Shown: in pieces, positions 7,661 through 18,369 of the stretch
Layout of the letters: every line of letters begins with the position of its first letter
Position numbering within the stretch: the stretch's first letter is position 1
Origin: an uncultured Actinomycetes bacterium
Lineage (GTDB): Bacteria; Actinomycetota; Actinomycetes; Nanopelagicales; Nanopelagicaceae
Length of the DNA: 58,905 bases
Direction of reading: 5' to 3'
NCBI GenBank assembly: GCA_903844855.1
Contig: CAIMVH010000087.1
Location: 1 to 58,905, forward strand
Position numbers and translations under genes: made by a program
The notes under the pieces: generated by a model
Seen by the model: the letters and a program-made list of their open reading frames with translations, nothing else
Told to the model about the DNA's origin: nothing
The model's database searches: none

Positions 7661-10134
7661 TGAGTGAGAATTTAGAGCCAGCCAAGCGCGAGGGTTACGA
7701 CATCCACGGAGTCCAGGAGAAGTGGCTTCCGGTCTGGGATGAGATTGCCCCCTTCCGTTCGGGTCGGGCAGATGACCTCCGGCCGAAGAAGTACGTGCTC
7801 GACATGTTCCCTTATCCGTCCGGTGACCTACACATGGGCCATGCCGAGGCATATGCGCTCGGCGACGTGGTGGCTCGCTACTGGGTGCAACGTGGTTTCA
7901 ACGTGATGCATCCGATCGGTTGGGATGCCTTTGGTCTTCCAGCCGAGAACGCTGCAATCAAGCGCAATGAATCTCCAGGAATCTGGACCTATGAAAACAT
8001 CGCGGTACAAAAAGCTTCGATGCGACGTTTTGCATGTTCGTTCGACTGGGATCGCGTACTCCATACGTGTGACCCCGAGTATTACAAATGGAATCAATGG
8101 CTCTTCTTGCAAATGTTCAAGAAGGGGCTTGCCTATCGCAAAGCTTCGGCGGTCAACTGGTGCCCTTCTTGCCAAACAGTGCTTGCGAACGAGCAAGTAG
8201 TCGGTGGTGAGTGCGAGCGTTGCGATACACCCGTCACGAAGAAGAAATTAACCCAGTGGTATTTCAAAATTACTGATTATGCAGATCGCCTCCTTGATGA
8301 CATGGAACAACTCGAAGGCAAGTGGCCTGAGAAAGTCCTCACCATGCAGCGCAACTGGGTGGGTAGATCTGCCGGCGCTGATGTGGTCTTCCAAATTGAA
8401 GGACGCAAAGATCCGGTCACGATTTACACCACACGTCCCGACACGCTTTATGGCGCTACCTTCTTCGTGGTGGCAGCTGACGGAGATCTTGCTGCAGAAC
8501 TTGCCGCCGATTCATCTGCCAAGCAAGCCTTTGATGATTACTTAGTCACGGTAAAACAGACGAGCGAAGTGGACCGTCTCTCCACCGATCGTCCAAAGAC
8601 TGGCGTTTTCCTCGAACGCTATGCAATTAACCCCGTCAACGGCGAGAAACTTCCCATCTGGGCCAGTGATTATGTGCTCGCCGATTACGGCCACGGCGCC
8701 ATCATGGCGGTTCCAGCGCACGATCAACGCGACTTAGATTTCGCGCGCGAAATGAAACTTCCTGTGCGGATCGTGGTGGCAAGTGAAGATCCAGATCCCA
8801 ATGAGAGCGGAGTCGCCACTGCAGGCGACGGCGTATTGGTGAACTCTGGCGATCTCAATGGACTTTCCAAAGTCGAAGCCATTGCCAAGATCACTGCGCA
8901 ACTGGAAAGTAAGCACCTGGGCAAGACTGCAAAGAATTACCGTCTCCGCGATTGGCTCATTTCCCGCCAACGCTATTGGGGCACACCCATCCCGATCATT
9001 CACTGCCCCAAGTGCGGAGAAGTTGCGGATGAAAACTTGCCAGTACTACTTCCCGATGCGAAGGGATTGGATCTCAAACCCAAAGGCACCTCACCACTCG
9101 GTGGCGCTCGTGATTGGGTAGAGGTGAAGTGCCCTACGTGTGGCGGTGATGCAGAGCGCGATACTGACACCATGGATACCTTCGTGGATTCATCGTGGTA
9201 CTTCCTGCGCTACACGAGCAATACTCGCGACGATGTGCCTTTCGACCTTGAAGCTGTAAAGACCTGGATGCCGGTTGATCAATATGTCGGTGGCGTCACG
9301 CACGCAATCTTGCATCTGCTTTACAGTCGCTTCTTCACTAAAGTCTTGCATGATCTTGGCATGCTCGACTTCGACGAACCATTTACTCGCCTACTCAATC
9401 AGGGCATGGTGGTGATGGACGGTTCTGCTATGAGTAAGAGTCGTGGCAACTTGGTCCGTCTCTCAGATGAACTCGCGGTGCACGGTGTTGATGCGATTCG
9501 TCTTTCTATGGTTTTTTCGGGACCTCCCGAAGATGATGTTGATTGGGCAGAAGTATCGCCCGGTGGTTCCGCTAAATTCTTGTCACGCGCCTGGCGCCTC
9601 TCTGGTGATATCACTAGCCCGGTAGGAGTGGATTTCACTAAGGGCGACGTCGCGCTTCGCAAGATCACCCACAAGACACTTCATGAAGCTGCGCAAGCCG
9701 TGGAATCATTCAAATTCAATGTGGCGGTTGCTCGCGTGATGGAACTTGTTAATGCGGCTCGCAAAGCGATCGACTCTGGCGCTGGTCCAGCAGATCCAGC
9801 TTCGCGTGAAGCAGCGGAGACTGTTGCCATTATCTTGTCTCTGGTAGCTCCATACACCGCAGAAGAGATGTGGGATCGTCTTGGACACAAGCCCACCGTG
9901 GCTCTCGCTGGCTGGCCGACAGTTGATCCCGCACTTCTGGTACAGAATTCTGTTATTTGCGTCGTGCAAGTGAATGGAAAGATTCGCGAACGCCTCGAAG
10001 TCTCACCAGACATCAGCGAAGCTGATCTTCATGCTCTCGCAATGTCGGCAGACGAAGTCAAGAAGAGTATTGGTGATGCGGAGATCAAGAACATCATTGT
10101 TCGAGCACCGAAGCTTGTAAACATAGTGATCTGA
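7660..10134 (+). CDS. leuS: Leucyl-tRNA synthetase
   Basis: 824 residues, close to the bacterial norm. The class I signature [11 protein letters not shown] is at residues 51-61 and the KMSKS-type loop AMSKSRGN near residue 590. Between them lie the CP1 editing domain (TTRPDTLYG near 250) and zinc-type Cys pairs near residues 165-190 (CPSC, CERC). The C-terminal anticodon-binding domain ends with the LeuRS-specific extension. It attaches leucine to tRNA-Leu. It is translationally coupled to the preceding SDR gene (TGATG overlap). Confidence 0.98.
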   Translation: MSENLEPAKREGYDIHGVQEKWLPVWDEIAPFRSGRADDLRPKKYVLDMFPYPSGDLHMGHAEAYALGDVVARYWVQRGFNVMHPIGWDAFGLPAENAAIKRNESPGIWTYENIAVQKASMRRFACSFDWDRVLHTCDPEYYKWNQWLFLQMFKKGLAYRKASAVNWCPSCQTVLANEQVVGGECERCDTPVTKKKLTQWYFKITDYADRLLDDMEQLEGKWPEKVLTMQRNWVGRSAGADVVFQIEGRKDPVTIYTTRPDTLYGATFFVVAADGDLAAELAADSSAKQAFDDYLVTVKQTSEVDRLSTDRPKTGVFLERYAINPVNGEKLPIWASDYVLADYGHGAIMAVPAHDQRDLDFAREMKLPVRIVVASEDPDPNESGVATAGDGVLVNSGDLNGLSKVEAIAKITAQLESKHLGKTAKNYRLRDWLISRQRYWGTPIPIIHCPKCGEVADENLPVLLPDAKGLDLKPKGTSPLGGARDWVEVKCPTCGGDAERDTDTMDTFVDSSWYFLRYTSNTRDDVPFDLEAVKTWMPVDQYVGGVTHAILHLLYSRFFTKVLHDLGMLDFDEPFTRLLNQGMVVMDGSAMSKSRGNLVRLSDELAVHGVDAIRLSMVFSGPPEDDVDWAEVSPGGSAKFLSRAWRLSGDITSPVGVDFTKGDVALRKITHKTLHEAAQAVESFKFNVAVARVMELVNAARKAIDSGAGPADPASREAAETVAIILSLVAPYTAEEMWDRLGHKPTVALAGWPTVDPALLVQNSVICVVQVNGKIRERLEVSPDISEADLHALAMSADEVKKSIGDAEIKNIIVRAPKLVNIVI

Positions 10135-10144
10135 GGGGCTATTC

Positions 10145-10993
10145 ATGCGCACTCTCATTGTTACTGACTCCACGGCATACATTCCGGCTGATTATGCACT
10201 CCGCTTAGGTATCGAAGTCATACCATTGCAAGTAATTATCGGTGACAAGTCATATGAAGAGGGCGGCGAAGGCGCGGAAGCCGTGCTGACGGCGCTTCGG
10301 CAAGGGATTCTGGCCACCACTTCGAAGCCGACACCGGAGCGCTTTCTGGAAACATACCGACGGGCAGCCTCGCAAGGTTATGACGCAGTGGTCAGCATTC
10401 ACTTGTCGAAGGCTATTTCTGGGACTTACGATTCTGCGCTCTTGGCTGCTTCGCAAGCCCCCATTCCCGTCCACGTTGTCGATTCAAAATCTCTTGCCAT
10501 GGGATTAGGTTTTGCAGCCATCTCGGCAGCCCACGCCGCCGAAGAAGAAATCGATGCAATGGAGATTGTGCAGATTGCTACCACGCGCGCTCATGCCACC
10601 GTCACCTATTTCACTGTCGCCACGTTGGAGCAACTTCGTCGCAGTGGTCGGATCTCGCGCGGTAAGGCTCTGGTGGCAAGTGCGCTGGCTATCCGCCCTA
10701 TCCTCACCATGGAAGACGGCGAAATTGTGGCTTTCGAGAAAGTGCGCACCAGTACTAAGGCAATTGAACGTATCGAAGAGTTAGCCATTAACGCGGCGCG
10801 TGGTCGATCCGTTGACCTTGCAGTGCATCACTTGGGGGCACTTGACCTGGCGAATGCGGTCGCAGAATCAATCCAAGGGGGGCTTGCCGAAGATGGTTTG
10901 GTTTCCGAGGTGTTTGTCAGCGAAGTGGGCGCGGTCGTCGGCGCGCATGCTGGACCTGGCATGATTGCTGTTGTAATTTCACCTCGTATCTAA
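10145..10993 (+). CDS. DegV family fatty-acid-binding protein
   Basis: 282 residues with the DegV layout: N-terminal VTDSTAYIP, TSKPTPERF, HLSKAISGTYDSA, VDSKSLAMGLGF, then a C-terminal domain with RRSGRISRGKA and the terminal GAVVGAHAGPGM. DegV proteins bind a fatty acid and, as FakB in Firmicutes, present it to a fatty-acid kinase. No kinase gene is nearby, so the partner is unknown. In actinobacteria a degV gene often lies between leuS or gpgP and comEA, as here. Confidence 0.9.
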   Translation: MRTLIVTDSTAYIPADYALRLGIEVIPLQVIIGDKSYEEGGEGAEAVLTALRQGILATTSKPTPERFLETYRRAASQGYDAVVSIHLSKAISGTYDSALLAASQAPIPVHVVDSKSLAMGLGFAAISAAHAAEEEIDAMEIVQIATTRAHATVTYFTVATLEQLRRSGRISRGKALVASALAIRPILTMEDGEIVAFEKVRTSTKAIERIEELAINAARGRSVDLAVHHLGALDLANAVAESIQGGLAEDGLVSEVFVSEVGAVVGAHAGPGMIAVVISPRI

Positions 10994-11036
10994 AGTTCAT
11001 CCTGTATCTAAAGTTAACCGCAATGAGGGAGTTTTC

Positions 11037-11459
11037 ATGAATCGTCGAATCACATCCACGCTTATCGTGTCGGCACTTATTGCATCATCAACTCTTGCAG
11101 GCTGCTCCTCAAAAGCTGATCCGTCGGCGATGCGGTCGGAGTGTTCTAAAATTGCAGATATCCTCGGAGTAGTTCTTGAAGATCTCGTCACGATCAATGA
11201 CGGACTCGGGCAACTCGATGTAAGCCAATTTACAGAGCGCCGCAACAATTTGCAGGATCAGCAGAAGAAACTTTCAGCACTAGATATTACTGATGGCATT
11301 CTCGCCAATGATGTGAAGAATATGTCGGGGGCCCTGCAGGTGGTGATTGATGATCTCGGTAGGATTGCTAAGGATGGTCCAGCCGCGATCTCCTCGACGG
11401 CTTCTGATATTGATAAGCTCACAGCTACGGCCGAGCGCGTCACCGGAAGTTGCTTGTAA
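11037..11459 (+). CDS. Putative lipoprotein
   Basis: 140 residues. The signal peptide ends in a lipobox LAGC (Cys23), so the mature protein should be a membrane lipoprotein facing outward. The rest is acidic and helical with heptad-like leucines (LDVSQFTERRNNLQDQQKKL), suggesting a small helical bundle. Two more Cys (about residues 39 and 139) could pair. Family not recognised. The start has a strong Shine-Dalgarno GAGGGAG about 7 nt upstream. Confidence 0.75.
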   Translation: MNRRITSTLIVSALIASSTLAGCSSKADPSAMRSECSKIADILGVVLEDLVTINDGLGQLDVSQFTERRNNLQDQQKKLSALDITDGILANDVKNMSGALQVVIDDLGRIAKDGPAAISSTASDIDKLTATAERVTGSCL

Positions 11460-11469
11460 CGATCATCCC

Positions 11470-11484
11470 CTCACGCTGCGTGAG
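11470..11484. terminator. Palindrome between lipoprotein gene and comEA, possible terminator
   Basis: CTCACGC-T-GCGTGAG is a perfect inverted repeat 10 nt after the lipoprotein stop. There is no T-run after it, so if it ends transcription it is not a classical intrinsic terminator. A second short palindrome, AGAGATCTCT, follows at 11490-11499. Confidence 0.35.
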
Positions 11485-11544
11485 TGCACAGAGATCTCTT
11501 CCACACCCCAACACCTGGTTAAATTTTCTGCGCGCTCGGCGAAG

Positions 11545-11556
11545 TAGCCTCCCAGC
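11545..11556 (+). promoter_or_regulatory. -10 hexamer TAGCCT for leaderless comEA
   Basis: TAGCCT (11545-11550) is followed by 6 nt and the ATG of comEA at 11557. No Shine-Dalgarno is present ahead of the ATG. Confidence 0.45.
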
Positions 11557-12204
11557 ATGCCCGCCTTACTCCTGCGCCTACCTACAGCAAGCCAAGAACT
11601 CACCACTCTCGTAGAACCAGAGGATGTGGTGGCGCCTACTCTGCGAGAACGCCTCGCACTCTCCTCGCGCAATTTAGTCGGGCTTGGTGTCATTCTGCTC
11701 TTTGCGCTGCTCTTTGCGGGATGGCTCTTCTTTTCTTCTGCCCCTGCGCAAGTATCTGTGGGCTCTCTACCTGATATTTCCCAGCCCGCACCTGTTGTTG
11801 CGCCTCTTCCCACTGAAATTGTGGTCGATGTTTCAGGCAAAGTGCGCCATCCAGGCGTCTATCACTTGTCCACGGGTGCGCGCGCCCAAGACGCCCTCAT
11901 GGCGGCCGGCGGCGCCCTGCCAGGAATCGATCTCTCTTCGATCAATCAGGCAGAAATATTGATAGATGGCACGCAACTCTTAGTCGGCATCACTGCTTCG
12001 AATAGCGGTGGCGGCGTTCTCAGTTTGAATCATGCCAGCGCAACCGAACTAGATTCATTGCCCGGTGTTGGTCCGGTGCTTGCTGGGCGAATCGTCTCCT
12101 GGCGCAAAGCGCATGGGCGCTTTACTTCCGTAGAGCAATTGCGAGATGTGAGCGGCGTGGGCGATGCGAAGTTTTCCGATCTCAAATCTCTTATCCGACT
12201 TTAG
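11557..12204 (+). CDS. comEA: ComEA-like DNA-binding protein
   Basis: 215 residues. A membrane segment (about residues 43-63) is followed by an SLBB-type domain (VDVSGKVRHPGVYHLSTGAR) and a C-terminal double helix-hairpin-helix domain (LNHASATELDSLPGVGP and VEQLRDVSGVG), the order typical of ComEA. It binds double-stranded DNA outside the membrane and hands it to ComEC. The gene overlaps comEC by 41 bp if the ATG at 12164 is used. Confidence 0.9.
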   Translation: MPALLLRLPTASQELTTLVEPEDVVAPTLRERLALSSRNLVGLGVILLFALLFAGWLFFSSAPAQVSVGSLPDISQPAPVVAPLPTEIVVDVSGKVRHPGVYHLSTGARAQDALMAAGGALPGIDLSSINQAEILIDGTQLLVGITASNSGGGVLSLNHASATELDSLPGVGPVLAGRIVSWRKAHGRFTSVEQLRDVSGVGDAKFSDLKSLIRL

Positions 12205-14494
12205 AATTCAGATTGCCTCTTGGGGTGATCTTCGACTCCTTGCTCTTTCGCTAGCCATCTGGAGCGGAGTCCTTCTCTCGAACGGCATTGGCTTTCTGCT
12301 TTCATTCGTGGCGCTCGTTCTCATCTCGCTCGGGACACTCTTCATACGTGTTGTGAGAGTGGAGCAATCCCGCATAGTGCTTCTGCTCCTTTCTATGGCC
12401 TTCGTGGGCGGTGCCTTGCTCCACTTTCGCGCTCTTCCACTGGAGAGTCTCACTCCCTTCATAGGGAAGAACGTTTCGGTAGAAGTGGTGGTGACAGGGG
12501 ACTCGGTTGCCAGATCGCAACGGTTCGGGTCGGTCATCGCTCCCAGTTTTCGTACTCCTGCACGTTTAGAAGTGTTGAGGTATGAAGGAAGTGAAATCAG
12601 ACTTCGCATTCCGGTATCTGTGATGACCTCACGAGGGGATTTCATTCCAAGTGCAAGAATTTCATTCGATGCGCGGGTGATTGCGCCACGCGGACCAATT
12701 GCTGGCACGCTCATTGCTCAGGGAAAAGTGAGCCTTCTTGGTGAGCCGACGCACTTGCAGAATTCTGCGATGGCGGTGCGTTGGGGTATGAAGAAGGCGG
12801 TGGCCCACTTGCCGACGGATGCAGGTGCATTACTTCCGGGATTAGTGCTCGGAGATACCAGTGAGGTGGATCCAGCACTCGCCGCAGATATGAAGACCAC
12901 GGGGCTCACACATCTCACGGCGGTCAGTGGAGCAAATCTGGCGATCCTTTCATCGCTCATCTTGTTATTAATGAAGTGGGTGCGTTCCCCGCGGTGGCTC
13001 ACCATCATGGTCGTGGGCTTCTTTCTCGCTTTCTTTGTGGTGCTGGTACGTCCGCAGCCTTCGGTGTTGCGCGCGGGTGTGATGGCGGTGGTGATGCTCA
13101 TCGCCTATGGCAGGGGGGTGAAGCGTGCGGCCCTTCCCGCCCTAGCCGCCGCCATTTTCTTCCTCCTACTCATTGATCCGTGGCAAGGGCTCACTTACGG
13201 TTTTGCGCTCTCGGTGGCGGCGACTGCAGGATTGTTGCTGATCGCGCCTCCGTTAGCTGCCAATTTTGCACGGCGCATGCCACATTGGTTGGCGCACACA
13301 CTCGCCCTTCCGATAGCTGCACAAATCATGTGTGCCCCCATAATTCTTGCGCTCTCTGGAAATCTTTCCATTATGGGAGTGATAGCGAATTGCGCAGCTG
13401 CGCCACTGGTTGCGCCCGCAACGGTTCTTGGATTACTTGCCGCTTTGCTTTCTATCATCTCCTTGCCGTTAGCATCCTTCGTTGCATGGCTCGCAGCGAT
13501 TCCTACCGGAGGTATTTCCTGGATTGCTCACCGATTCGCTGTGCTGCCTTTTGCCTCGTTGCCTTGGGGATCATCGGCAATTGCGATCACGCTCTTCGTC
13601 CTTCTACTTCTGCTCTTCGCACTCTTCTTTCGTTTCCATACGAAAATCGCGCTCATTACCACCGCAACCATCTTTGCTCTTCTGGTGGCCACCTCGCTCG
13701 TGCCTAATGGTTGGCCTCCACGTGATTGGGTGATGGTGATGTGTAACGTAGGTCAAGGCGATGCACTTGTTCTTAACGGCGGCGGTGGAAAATTTGTTGT
13801 GGTCGATGCAGGACCTGACCCAATAGTGATTGATCGTTGCCTCAATGATCTGGGGGTGCGACATATTTCCTTATTGATACTCACACATGACCATGCCGAT
13901 CATGTGGAAGGGATTCCGGGAGTCCTTCAGGGTAGAGAGGTAGAAGCGATCTGGCTCTCGCCGCTTGATGAACCTGCTTATGAATTTGATCGAGTGAGTC
14001 GATGGGCAAGTGGCATCTCGCTCATGCGGGCTCCGGTGGGAGAGACTTTCAAAGTGGGCGCTCTCCAGATTTCACCACTCTGGCCGAGGAGAGTGATGAG
14101 CGAATCGGCTCCTAACAACTCCAGTGTGGCAATGTTGATCACGGTGGCGGGGCTACGCCTCTTTCTGGCCGCGGACATGGAGGCCCCAGCGCAGGAAGAG
14201 TTACTCTCCTACTTACTTTCGCATCGAGAAATTCCGGCAAGCAATGTAGATGTTCTTAAAGTTGCACACCATGGATCGGCAAACCAGAGCCCACTCTTGA
14301 ACGCGTACCTCAATCCACAGTTCGCGTTGATTAGTGTCGGTGCTAGAAATCCCTATCACCACCCGGCCCCGCTCACCTTGCAACTTTTGGCGCGAGCTCA
14401 GATCTTTAGGACCGACAGGGATGGGTCGGTGGCGGTGATTCACCCACTGGCTGTGGTGAAACCGAGGCGCACGATTTGGCGCCGTGCGGGCTAG
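12164..14494 (+). CDS. comEC: DNA internalisation channel ComEC/Rec2
   Basis: 776 residues: several N-terminal hydrophobic helices, a soluble OB-like stretch (about residues 90-200), the competence domain with many membrane helices (about 220-510, containing GDTSEVDP and HLTAVSGANLAI), then a metallo-beta-lactamase-like domain with LTHDHADHVEG near residue 572 and HHGSANQS near 703. It forms the channel for transforming DNA and probably degrades one strand. The start is uncertain: the ATG at 12164 lies inside comEA and has no good Shine-Dalgarno. Pilus genes needed for uptake are not in this window. Confidence 0.9.
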   Translation: MRSFPISNLLSDFRIQIASWGDLRLLALSLAIWSGVLLSNGIGFLLSFVALVLISLGTLFIRVVRVEQSRIVLLLLSMAFVGGALLHFRALPLESLTPFIGKNVSVEVVVTGDSVARSQRFGSVIAPSFRTPARLEVLRYEGSEIRLRIPVSVMTSRGDFIPSARISFDARVIAPRGPIAGTLIAQGKVSLLGEPTHLQNSAMAVRWGMKKAVAHLPTDAGALLPGLVLGDTSEVDPALAADMKTTGLTHLTAVSGANLAILSSLILLLMKWVRSPRWLTIMVVGFFLAFFVVLVRPQPSVLRAGVMAVVMLIAYGRGVKRAALPALAAAIFFLLLIDPWQGLTYGFALSVAATAGLLLIAPPLAANFARRMPHWLAHTLALPIAAQIMCAPIILALSGNLSIMGVIANCAAAPLVAPATVLGLLAALLSIISLPLASFVAWLAAIPTGGISWIAHRFAVLPFASLPWGSSAIAITLFVLLLLLFALFFRFHTKIALITTATIFALLVATSLVPNGWPPRDWVMVMCNVGQGDALVLNGGGGKFVVVDAGPDPIVIDRCLNDLGVRHISLLILTHDHADHVEGIPGVLQGREVEAIWLSPLDEPAYEFDRVSRWASGISLMRAPVGETFKVGALQISPLWPRRVMSESAPNNSSVAMLITVAGLRLFLAADMEAPAQEELLSYLLSHREIPASNVDVLKVAHHGSANQSPLLNAYLNPQFALISVGARNPYHHPAPLTLQLLARAQIFRTDRDGSVAVIHPLAVVKPRRTIWRRAG

Positions 14495-14504
14495 GCTTAC
14501 CTGC
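14492..14504 (+). promoter_or_regulatory. -10 hexamer TAGGCT for leaderless holA
   Basis: TAGGCT (14492-14497) overlaps the comEC stop codon and stands 7 nt before the ATG at 14505. There is no Shine-Dalgarno. Confidence 0.45.
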
Positions 14505-15455
14505 ATGACCAGCCAACTCTTTCTCGCCTATGGGCCTGAGACGCTCTTGGCTGATCGAGTGGTTGAAACCACTAGCGCTGCACTGAAAGCGCAATCAAGT
14601 GATCTCGTGGTGGAGAGCGTTGAGGCCGCGGAGATTGATGATGCGCGCTTTGGCGATCTCTTTGCTCCATCACTCTTTGGTGAAGCGCGCGCAGTGGTCA
14701 TTCGGAATCTGCAAGACCTCGATAGCGATATGAATGCAGCACTGCTGGCTTACATTGCGGATCCAGATCCCACTATCACTGTGATCGCTCTCCATAAAGG
14801 GGGAGTAAAAGGCAAAGCGCTCCTAGAAGCTCTCCGCAAAGCAGGTGCGCGCGAGACGCTTTGTGAAGCGATGAAGCGCGATAGCGACAAGATTCAATTC
14901 CTGCGCACTGAGGCGCTCTCGCGTGGTCGAAAAATTTCTCCCGATGCCGCTAAAGCCCTTGTTGACGCGATTGGATCAGATCTTCGAGAATTGGCAAATA
15001 GTTTGAGCCAACTGATTGCTGATACTGCTGGAGAGATCAATATCGAGGCTGTTGAACGTTTTCATGGTGGTCGCATCGAAGCCACTGGTTTTGATGTCAC
15101 CGATGCTCTTCTTGAAGGCCGGGCGGGCGATGCGCTGGCAACCTTGCGCCACGCTCTCGATACCGGAACTGACCCAGTGATGATCACTAGCGCGCTGGCG
15201 GGGGCCTTGCGCACGTTGGCCCGGGTCGGCAGCGCGCCGCGATCATTGCGTTCAGCTGAACTTGCTGGGCAACTTGGAATGGCGCCGTGGCAGATCGATA
15301 AGGCCCGCCGCCAACTTCCAGGCTGGACCGGCGCTGGCATAGCCGCCGCCATCACCGAGGTGGCCAGGGCCGATGGAGCGGTCAAAGGCGGGGGCGCTGA
15401 CCCGGTATTTGCTCTGGAGCGGGCCCTGATCGCCATCGCTCGCAACCGCACCTGA
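14505..15455 (+). CDS. holA: DNA polymerase III subunit delta
   Basis: 316 residues from the ATG at 14505 (MTSQLFLAYG). The delta-subunit features are a short N-terminal AAA+-like domain with no functional Walker A, a central FDVTDALLEGRAGDAL region, and a C-terminal collar domain with PWQIDKARRQLPGW. It acts in the clamp loader that opens the beta clamp. The longer frame from 14484 would start inside the comEC stop region and is less likely. The comEA-comEC-holA-rpsT order is standard in actinobacteria. Confidence 0.93.
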   Translation: MTSQLFLAYGPETLLADRVVETTSAALKAQSSDLVVESVEAAEIDDARFGDLFAPSLFGEARAVVIRNLQDLDSDMNAALLAYIADPDPTITVIALHKGGVKGKALLEALRKAGARETLCEAMKRDSDKIQFLRTEALSRGRKISPDAAKALVDAIGSDLRELANSLSQLIADTAGEINIEAVERFHGGRIEATGFDVTDALLEGRAGDALATLRHALDTGTDPVMITSALAGALRTLARVGSAPRSLRSAELAGQLGMAPWQIDKARRQLPGWTGAGIAAAITEVARADGAVKGGGADPVFALERALIAIARNRT

Positions 15456-15596
15456 ACCTTAGTTAGGTCATGGGAGCGCCATTCACGCTCGGAAACACCC
15501 TCCGGTTTGGGCGCTTCCCGCGCTCGCTGGTACTCTCTGGAGGCTCACTTAGGGCAGATCAGTCATCAGTAGTAACAGAAGCAAAGGAAGCATTCA

Positions 15597-15857
15597 GTGG
15601 CGAATATTAAGTCGCAGATCAAGCGGATCAAGACGAACGAGAAGGCACGCGAGCGCAACAAGTCCGCGAAGTCCTCGCTCAAGACCGCTGTGCGTCGCTT
15701 CCGTGAAACTGCTGAGGCCGGCGACAAGAGCGCAACCACCGAAGCTCTCCGCCATGCATCTCGCCAGCTTGATGTGGCAGTGACCAAGGGTGTCATTCAT
15801 GCCAATCAAGCCGCCAACAAAAAGTCGGCGATGGCTAAGCGCGCCGCTGCGCTTTAA
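15597..15857 (+). CDS. rpsT: 30S ribosomal protein bS20
   Basis: 86 residues, full length, from GTG at 15597 ([11 protein letters not shown]) with AAGGAAG as Shine-Dalgarno. It is Lys/Arg/Ala-rich and helical, with the family motifs [14 protein letters not shown] and [10 protein letters not shown]. The 140-base leader before it contains TACTCT (near 15530), which could be a -10 box; otherwise I see no strong element there. It is usually transcribed away from holA in bacteria, but here both are on the same strand. Confidence 0.96.
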   Translation: MANIKSQIKRIKTNEKARERNKSAKSSLKTAVRRFRETAEAGDKSATTEALRHASRQLDVAVTKGVIHANQAANKKSAMAKRAAAL

Positions 15858-15875
15858 CCCCTTCGCGAGGCTCAG

Positions 15876-17741
15876 GTGCCTGCGCTCCCATTAAACGAAG
15901 CATTTCCTCCGTCGCAAACTCCGCCGGAAAGTATTCGCAACTTCTGCATCATCGCCCACATCGATCACGGCAAATCAACACTCGCTGATCGCATGCTCGG
16001 CATCACGGGAGTAGTCGAAGCCCGCAACATGCGCGCGCAATATCTCGATCGAATGGATATCGAACGTGAACGCGGCATCACCATTAAGAGCCAGGCAGTT
16101 CGTCTACCTTGGCGCTCTGGGCTAGATGGCAAGCCTTACATCTTAAATATGATCGATACCCCTGGCCATGTCGACTTCACCTACGAAGTTTCGCGCTCGC
16201 TGGCTGCCTGTGAAGGTGCAGTGCTCTTAGTTGATGCTGCACAAGGTATCGAAGCCCAAACACTTGCCAACCTCTACTTGGCAATGGAGAACAACCTCAC
16301 CATCATTCCGGTATTAAATAAGATCGATTTGCCGGCCGCACAACCCGATAAGTACGCCGACGAGTTGGCCCGCCTGATCGGTTGCGATCCAAGCGATTGC
16401 CTTCGCGTCTCTGGAAAGACCGGAATGGGCGTAGAAGAATTGCTCGATCAGATTGTGCTGCAGATTCCGGCGCCGCAGGGTGATGCAAACGCACCAGCAA
16501 GGGCGATGATTTTTGATTCGGTGTATGACACCTATCGCGGCGTTGTCACTTATGTGCGTGTGATCGATGGACATCTCTCCGGACGCGATCAAATAATGAT
16601 GTTTTCCACCGGAGTACGCCACGAAATGTTAGAAGTAGGCGTCATCTCTCCTGAGCCGATTGCAGGCAAAGGTCTTGGTGTGGGCGAAGTGGGCTACTTG
16701 ATTACTGGCGTGAAGGATGTACGCCAATCACGTGTGGGAGACACTGTCACCAATGCGCTTCGTCCAGCCACCGTGGCTCTCGGCGGATACAAAGATCCAC
16801 GCCCGATGGTCTTCTCGGGCCTTTATCCGATGGATGGCGCCGATTACACACAATTGCGTGAGGCGCTCGACAAGCTTCAACTCAACGATGCCGCTTTGGT
16901 GTACGAACCAGAGACCTCGGCAGCTCTTGGTTTCGGTTTTCGTTGTGGATTCCTTGGATTGCTCCACCTAGAGATCGTGCGCGAACGCCTTGAGCGCGAA
17001 GCCGGACTTGATCTTATCTCCACCGCGCCTAACGTGGTCTATCGAGTCATTATGGAAGATGGCAAAGAGATCCGCGTGACTAATCCCAGCGAATTTCCTA
17101 CCGGAAAGATCGGGCAAGTCTTTGAACCAGTGGTGAGAGCCACCATCTTGGCCCCGAGCGAATTCATCGGCACCATCATGGAACTCTGCCAACAACGTCG
17201 CGGTTCTCTCATGGGCATGGATTACCTCTCCGAAGATCGCATTGAAATTCGTTACTCACTGCCGCTGGCAGAGATCGTCTTCGATTTCTTCGACAACTTA
17301 AAGTCCCGCACTCGTGGGTATGCATCCCTTGATTACGAACCTACTGGCGAAGAAGACGGTGATCTCGTCAAAGTAGATATTCTCCTTCAGGGCGAAGCGG
17401 TAGATGCATTTAGTGCAATCGTGCACAAAGATAAGGCGTACGCATATGGCGTGATGATGACGCAGAAGTTGCGCGAGCTCATCCCGAGGCAACAATTTGA
17501 AGTTCCAATTCAGGCTGCTATTGGTTCACGCGTGATCGCCCGCGAAAGCATTCGAGCCATTCGTAAAGACGTTCTTGCTAAGTGCTACGGCGGTGACATT
17601 TCCCGTAAGCGCAAACTGCTCGAAAAGCAGAAGGAGGGTAAGAAGCGTATGAAGATGGTGGGACGCGTAGAAGTTCCGCAAGAAGCCTTCATTGCAGCGC
17701 TCTCCACCGATGCAGATGTGAAAGAGAAGAGTAAGAAATGA
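15876..17741 (+). CDS. lepA: Elongation factor 4 (LepA)
   Basis: 621 residues from GTG at 15876. GTPase motifs: AHIDHGKST (about residues 28-36), [20 protein letters not shown]. The EF4-specific C-terminal domain ends with [17 protein letters not shown]. It is a ribosome-associated GTPase that remodels stalled or misassembled ribosomes. It begins 18 bp after rpsT and overlaps the MOSC gene by ATGA. Confidence 0.98.
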   Translation: MPALPLNEAFPPSQTPPESIRNFCIIAHIDHGKSTLADRMLGITGVVEARNMRAQYLDRMDIERERGITIKSQAVRLPWRSGLDGKPYILNMIDTPGHVDFTYEVSRSLAACEGAVLLVDAAQGIEAQTLANLYLAMENNLTIIPVLNKIDLPAAQPDKYADELARLIGCDPSDCLRVSGKTGMGVEELLDQIVLQIPAPQGDANAPARAMIFDSVYDTYRGVVTYVRVIDGHLSGRDQIMMFSTGVRHEMLEVGVISPEPIAGKGLGVGEVGYLITGVKDVRQSRVGDTVTNALRPATVALGGYKDPRPMVFSGLYPMDGADYTQLREALDKLQLNDAALVYEPETSAALGFGFRCGFLGLLHLEIVRERLEREAGLDLISTAPNVVYRVIMEDGKEIRVTNPSEFPTGKIGQVFEPVVRATILAPSEFIGTIMELCQQRRGSLMGMDYLSEDRIEIRYSLPLAEIVFDFFDNLKSRTRGYASLDYEPTGEEDGDLVKVDILLQGEAVDAFSAIVHKDKAYAYGVMMTQKLRELIPRQQFEVPIQAAIGSRVIARESIRAIRKDVLAKCYGGDISRKRKLLEKQKEGKKRMKMVGRVEVPQEAFIAALSTDADVKEKSKK

Positions 17742-18367
17742 AGCGACTCCTCTCGGTAAACATTGCAGCGGTCGTGCACGAGGGGGTGTGGACCGGTTCG
17801 GTTGGTCGTACGGGAATTGATAAGCGACCGGTTGAGCACCGCATCCTGGTTGCTAATGATCATGTAGAAGGCGATGCCGTCCTTGATGTGAAGTCACATG
17901 GAGGTCGCGATAAAGCGGTCTACGCCTATGCACGCGAAGATGGTGATTGGTGGGAGAATCAACTCGGCATTCAGATCGGCAACGGAAGATTTGGTGAGAA
18001 TCTCACCACTGAGGGCATTGATGTTACTGGCGCGCGGATAGGTGAACGTTGGCGCATTGGATCTGCGCTCTTGGAAGTCGCTGAGCCACGTATTCCTTGC
18101 ACAGTATTTGCTGGTTTTTGGCAACGTCCGGGTTTGGTCAAAGAATTCACCGAGGCGGGTCGCCCGGGAGCTTACTTGCGCATTATCGAAGAAGGAATTG
18201 TGGGCGGAGGCGATGAAATTGTGATTGAATCTCGCCCCGACCGAGCCGCCACGATCTCGGATGCCTTTGCCGCGAAGAGCGGAGAACGTTCCCAACTTAA
18301 ATTGCTCGCGGAGACTTCAGCGTTCTCGCCAGCCTGGCACGAGTGGATCGCACGGATAGCGAATTAG
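17738..18367 (+). CDS. MOSC domain protein (YiiM-like)
   Basis: 209 residues. The MOSC core is clear: [40 protein letters not shown], and the conserved Cys in EPRIPC near residue 120. Members handle sulfur or molybdenum-cofactor-linked reductions such as YiiM for N-hydroxylated compounds. No partner reductase is adjacent. Translation is coupled to lepA (ATGA) and overlaps or touches the start of hemW. Confidence 0.88.
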   Translation: MKRLLSVNIAAVVHEGVWTGSVGRTGIDKRPVEHRILVANDHVEGDAVLDVKSHGGRDKAVYAYAREDGDWWENQLGIQIGNGRFGENLTTEGIDVTGARIGERWRIGSALLEVAEPRIPCTVFAGFWQRPGLVKEFTEAGRPGAYLRIIEEGIVGGGDEIVIESRPDRAATISDAFAAKSGERSQLKLLAETSAFSPAWHEWIARIAN

Positions 18368-18369
18368 TG

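Noticed and set aside
11470-11499. Classical intrinsic terminator
   Set aside because: The palindromes have no loop of normal size and no T-run, so only a weak terminator call was kept.
12208-13707. Several open frames on both strands within comEC
   Set aside because: comEC is intact over this stretch with clear family features; the others have no family features or ribosome sites.
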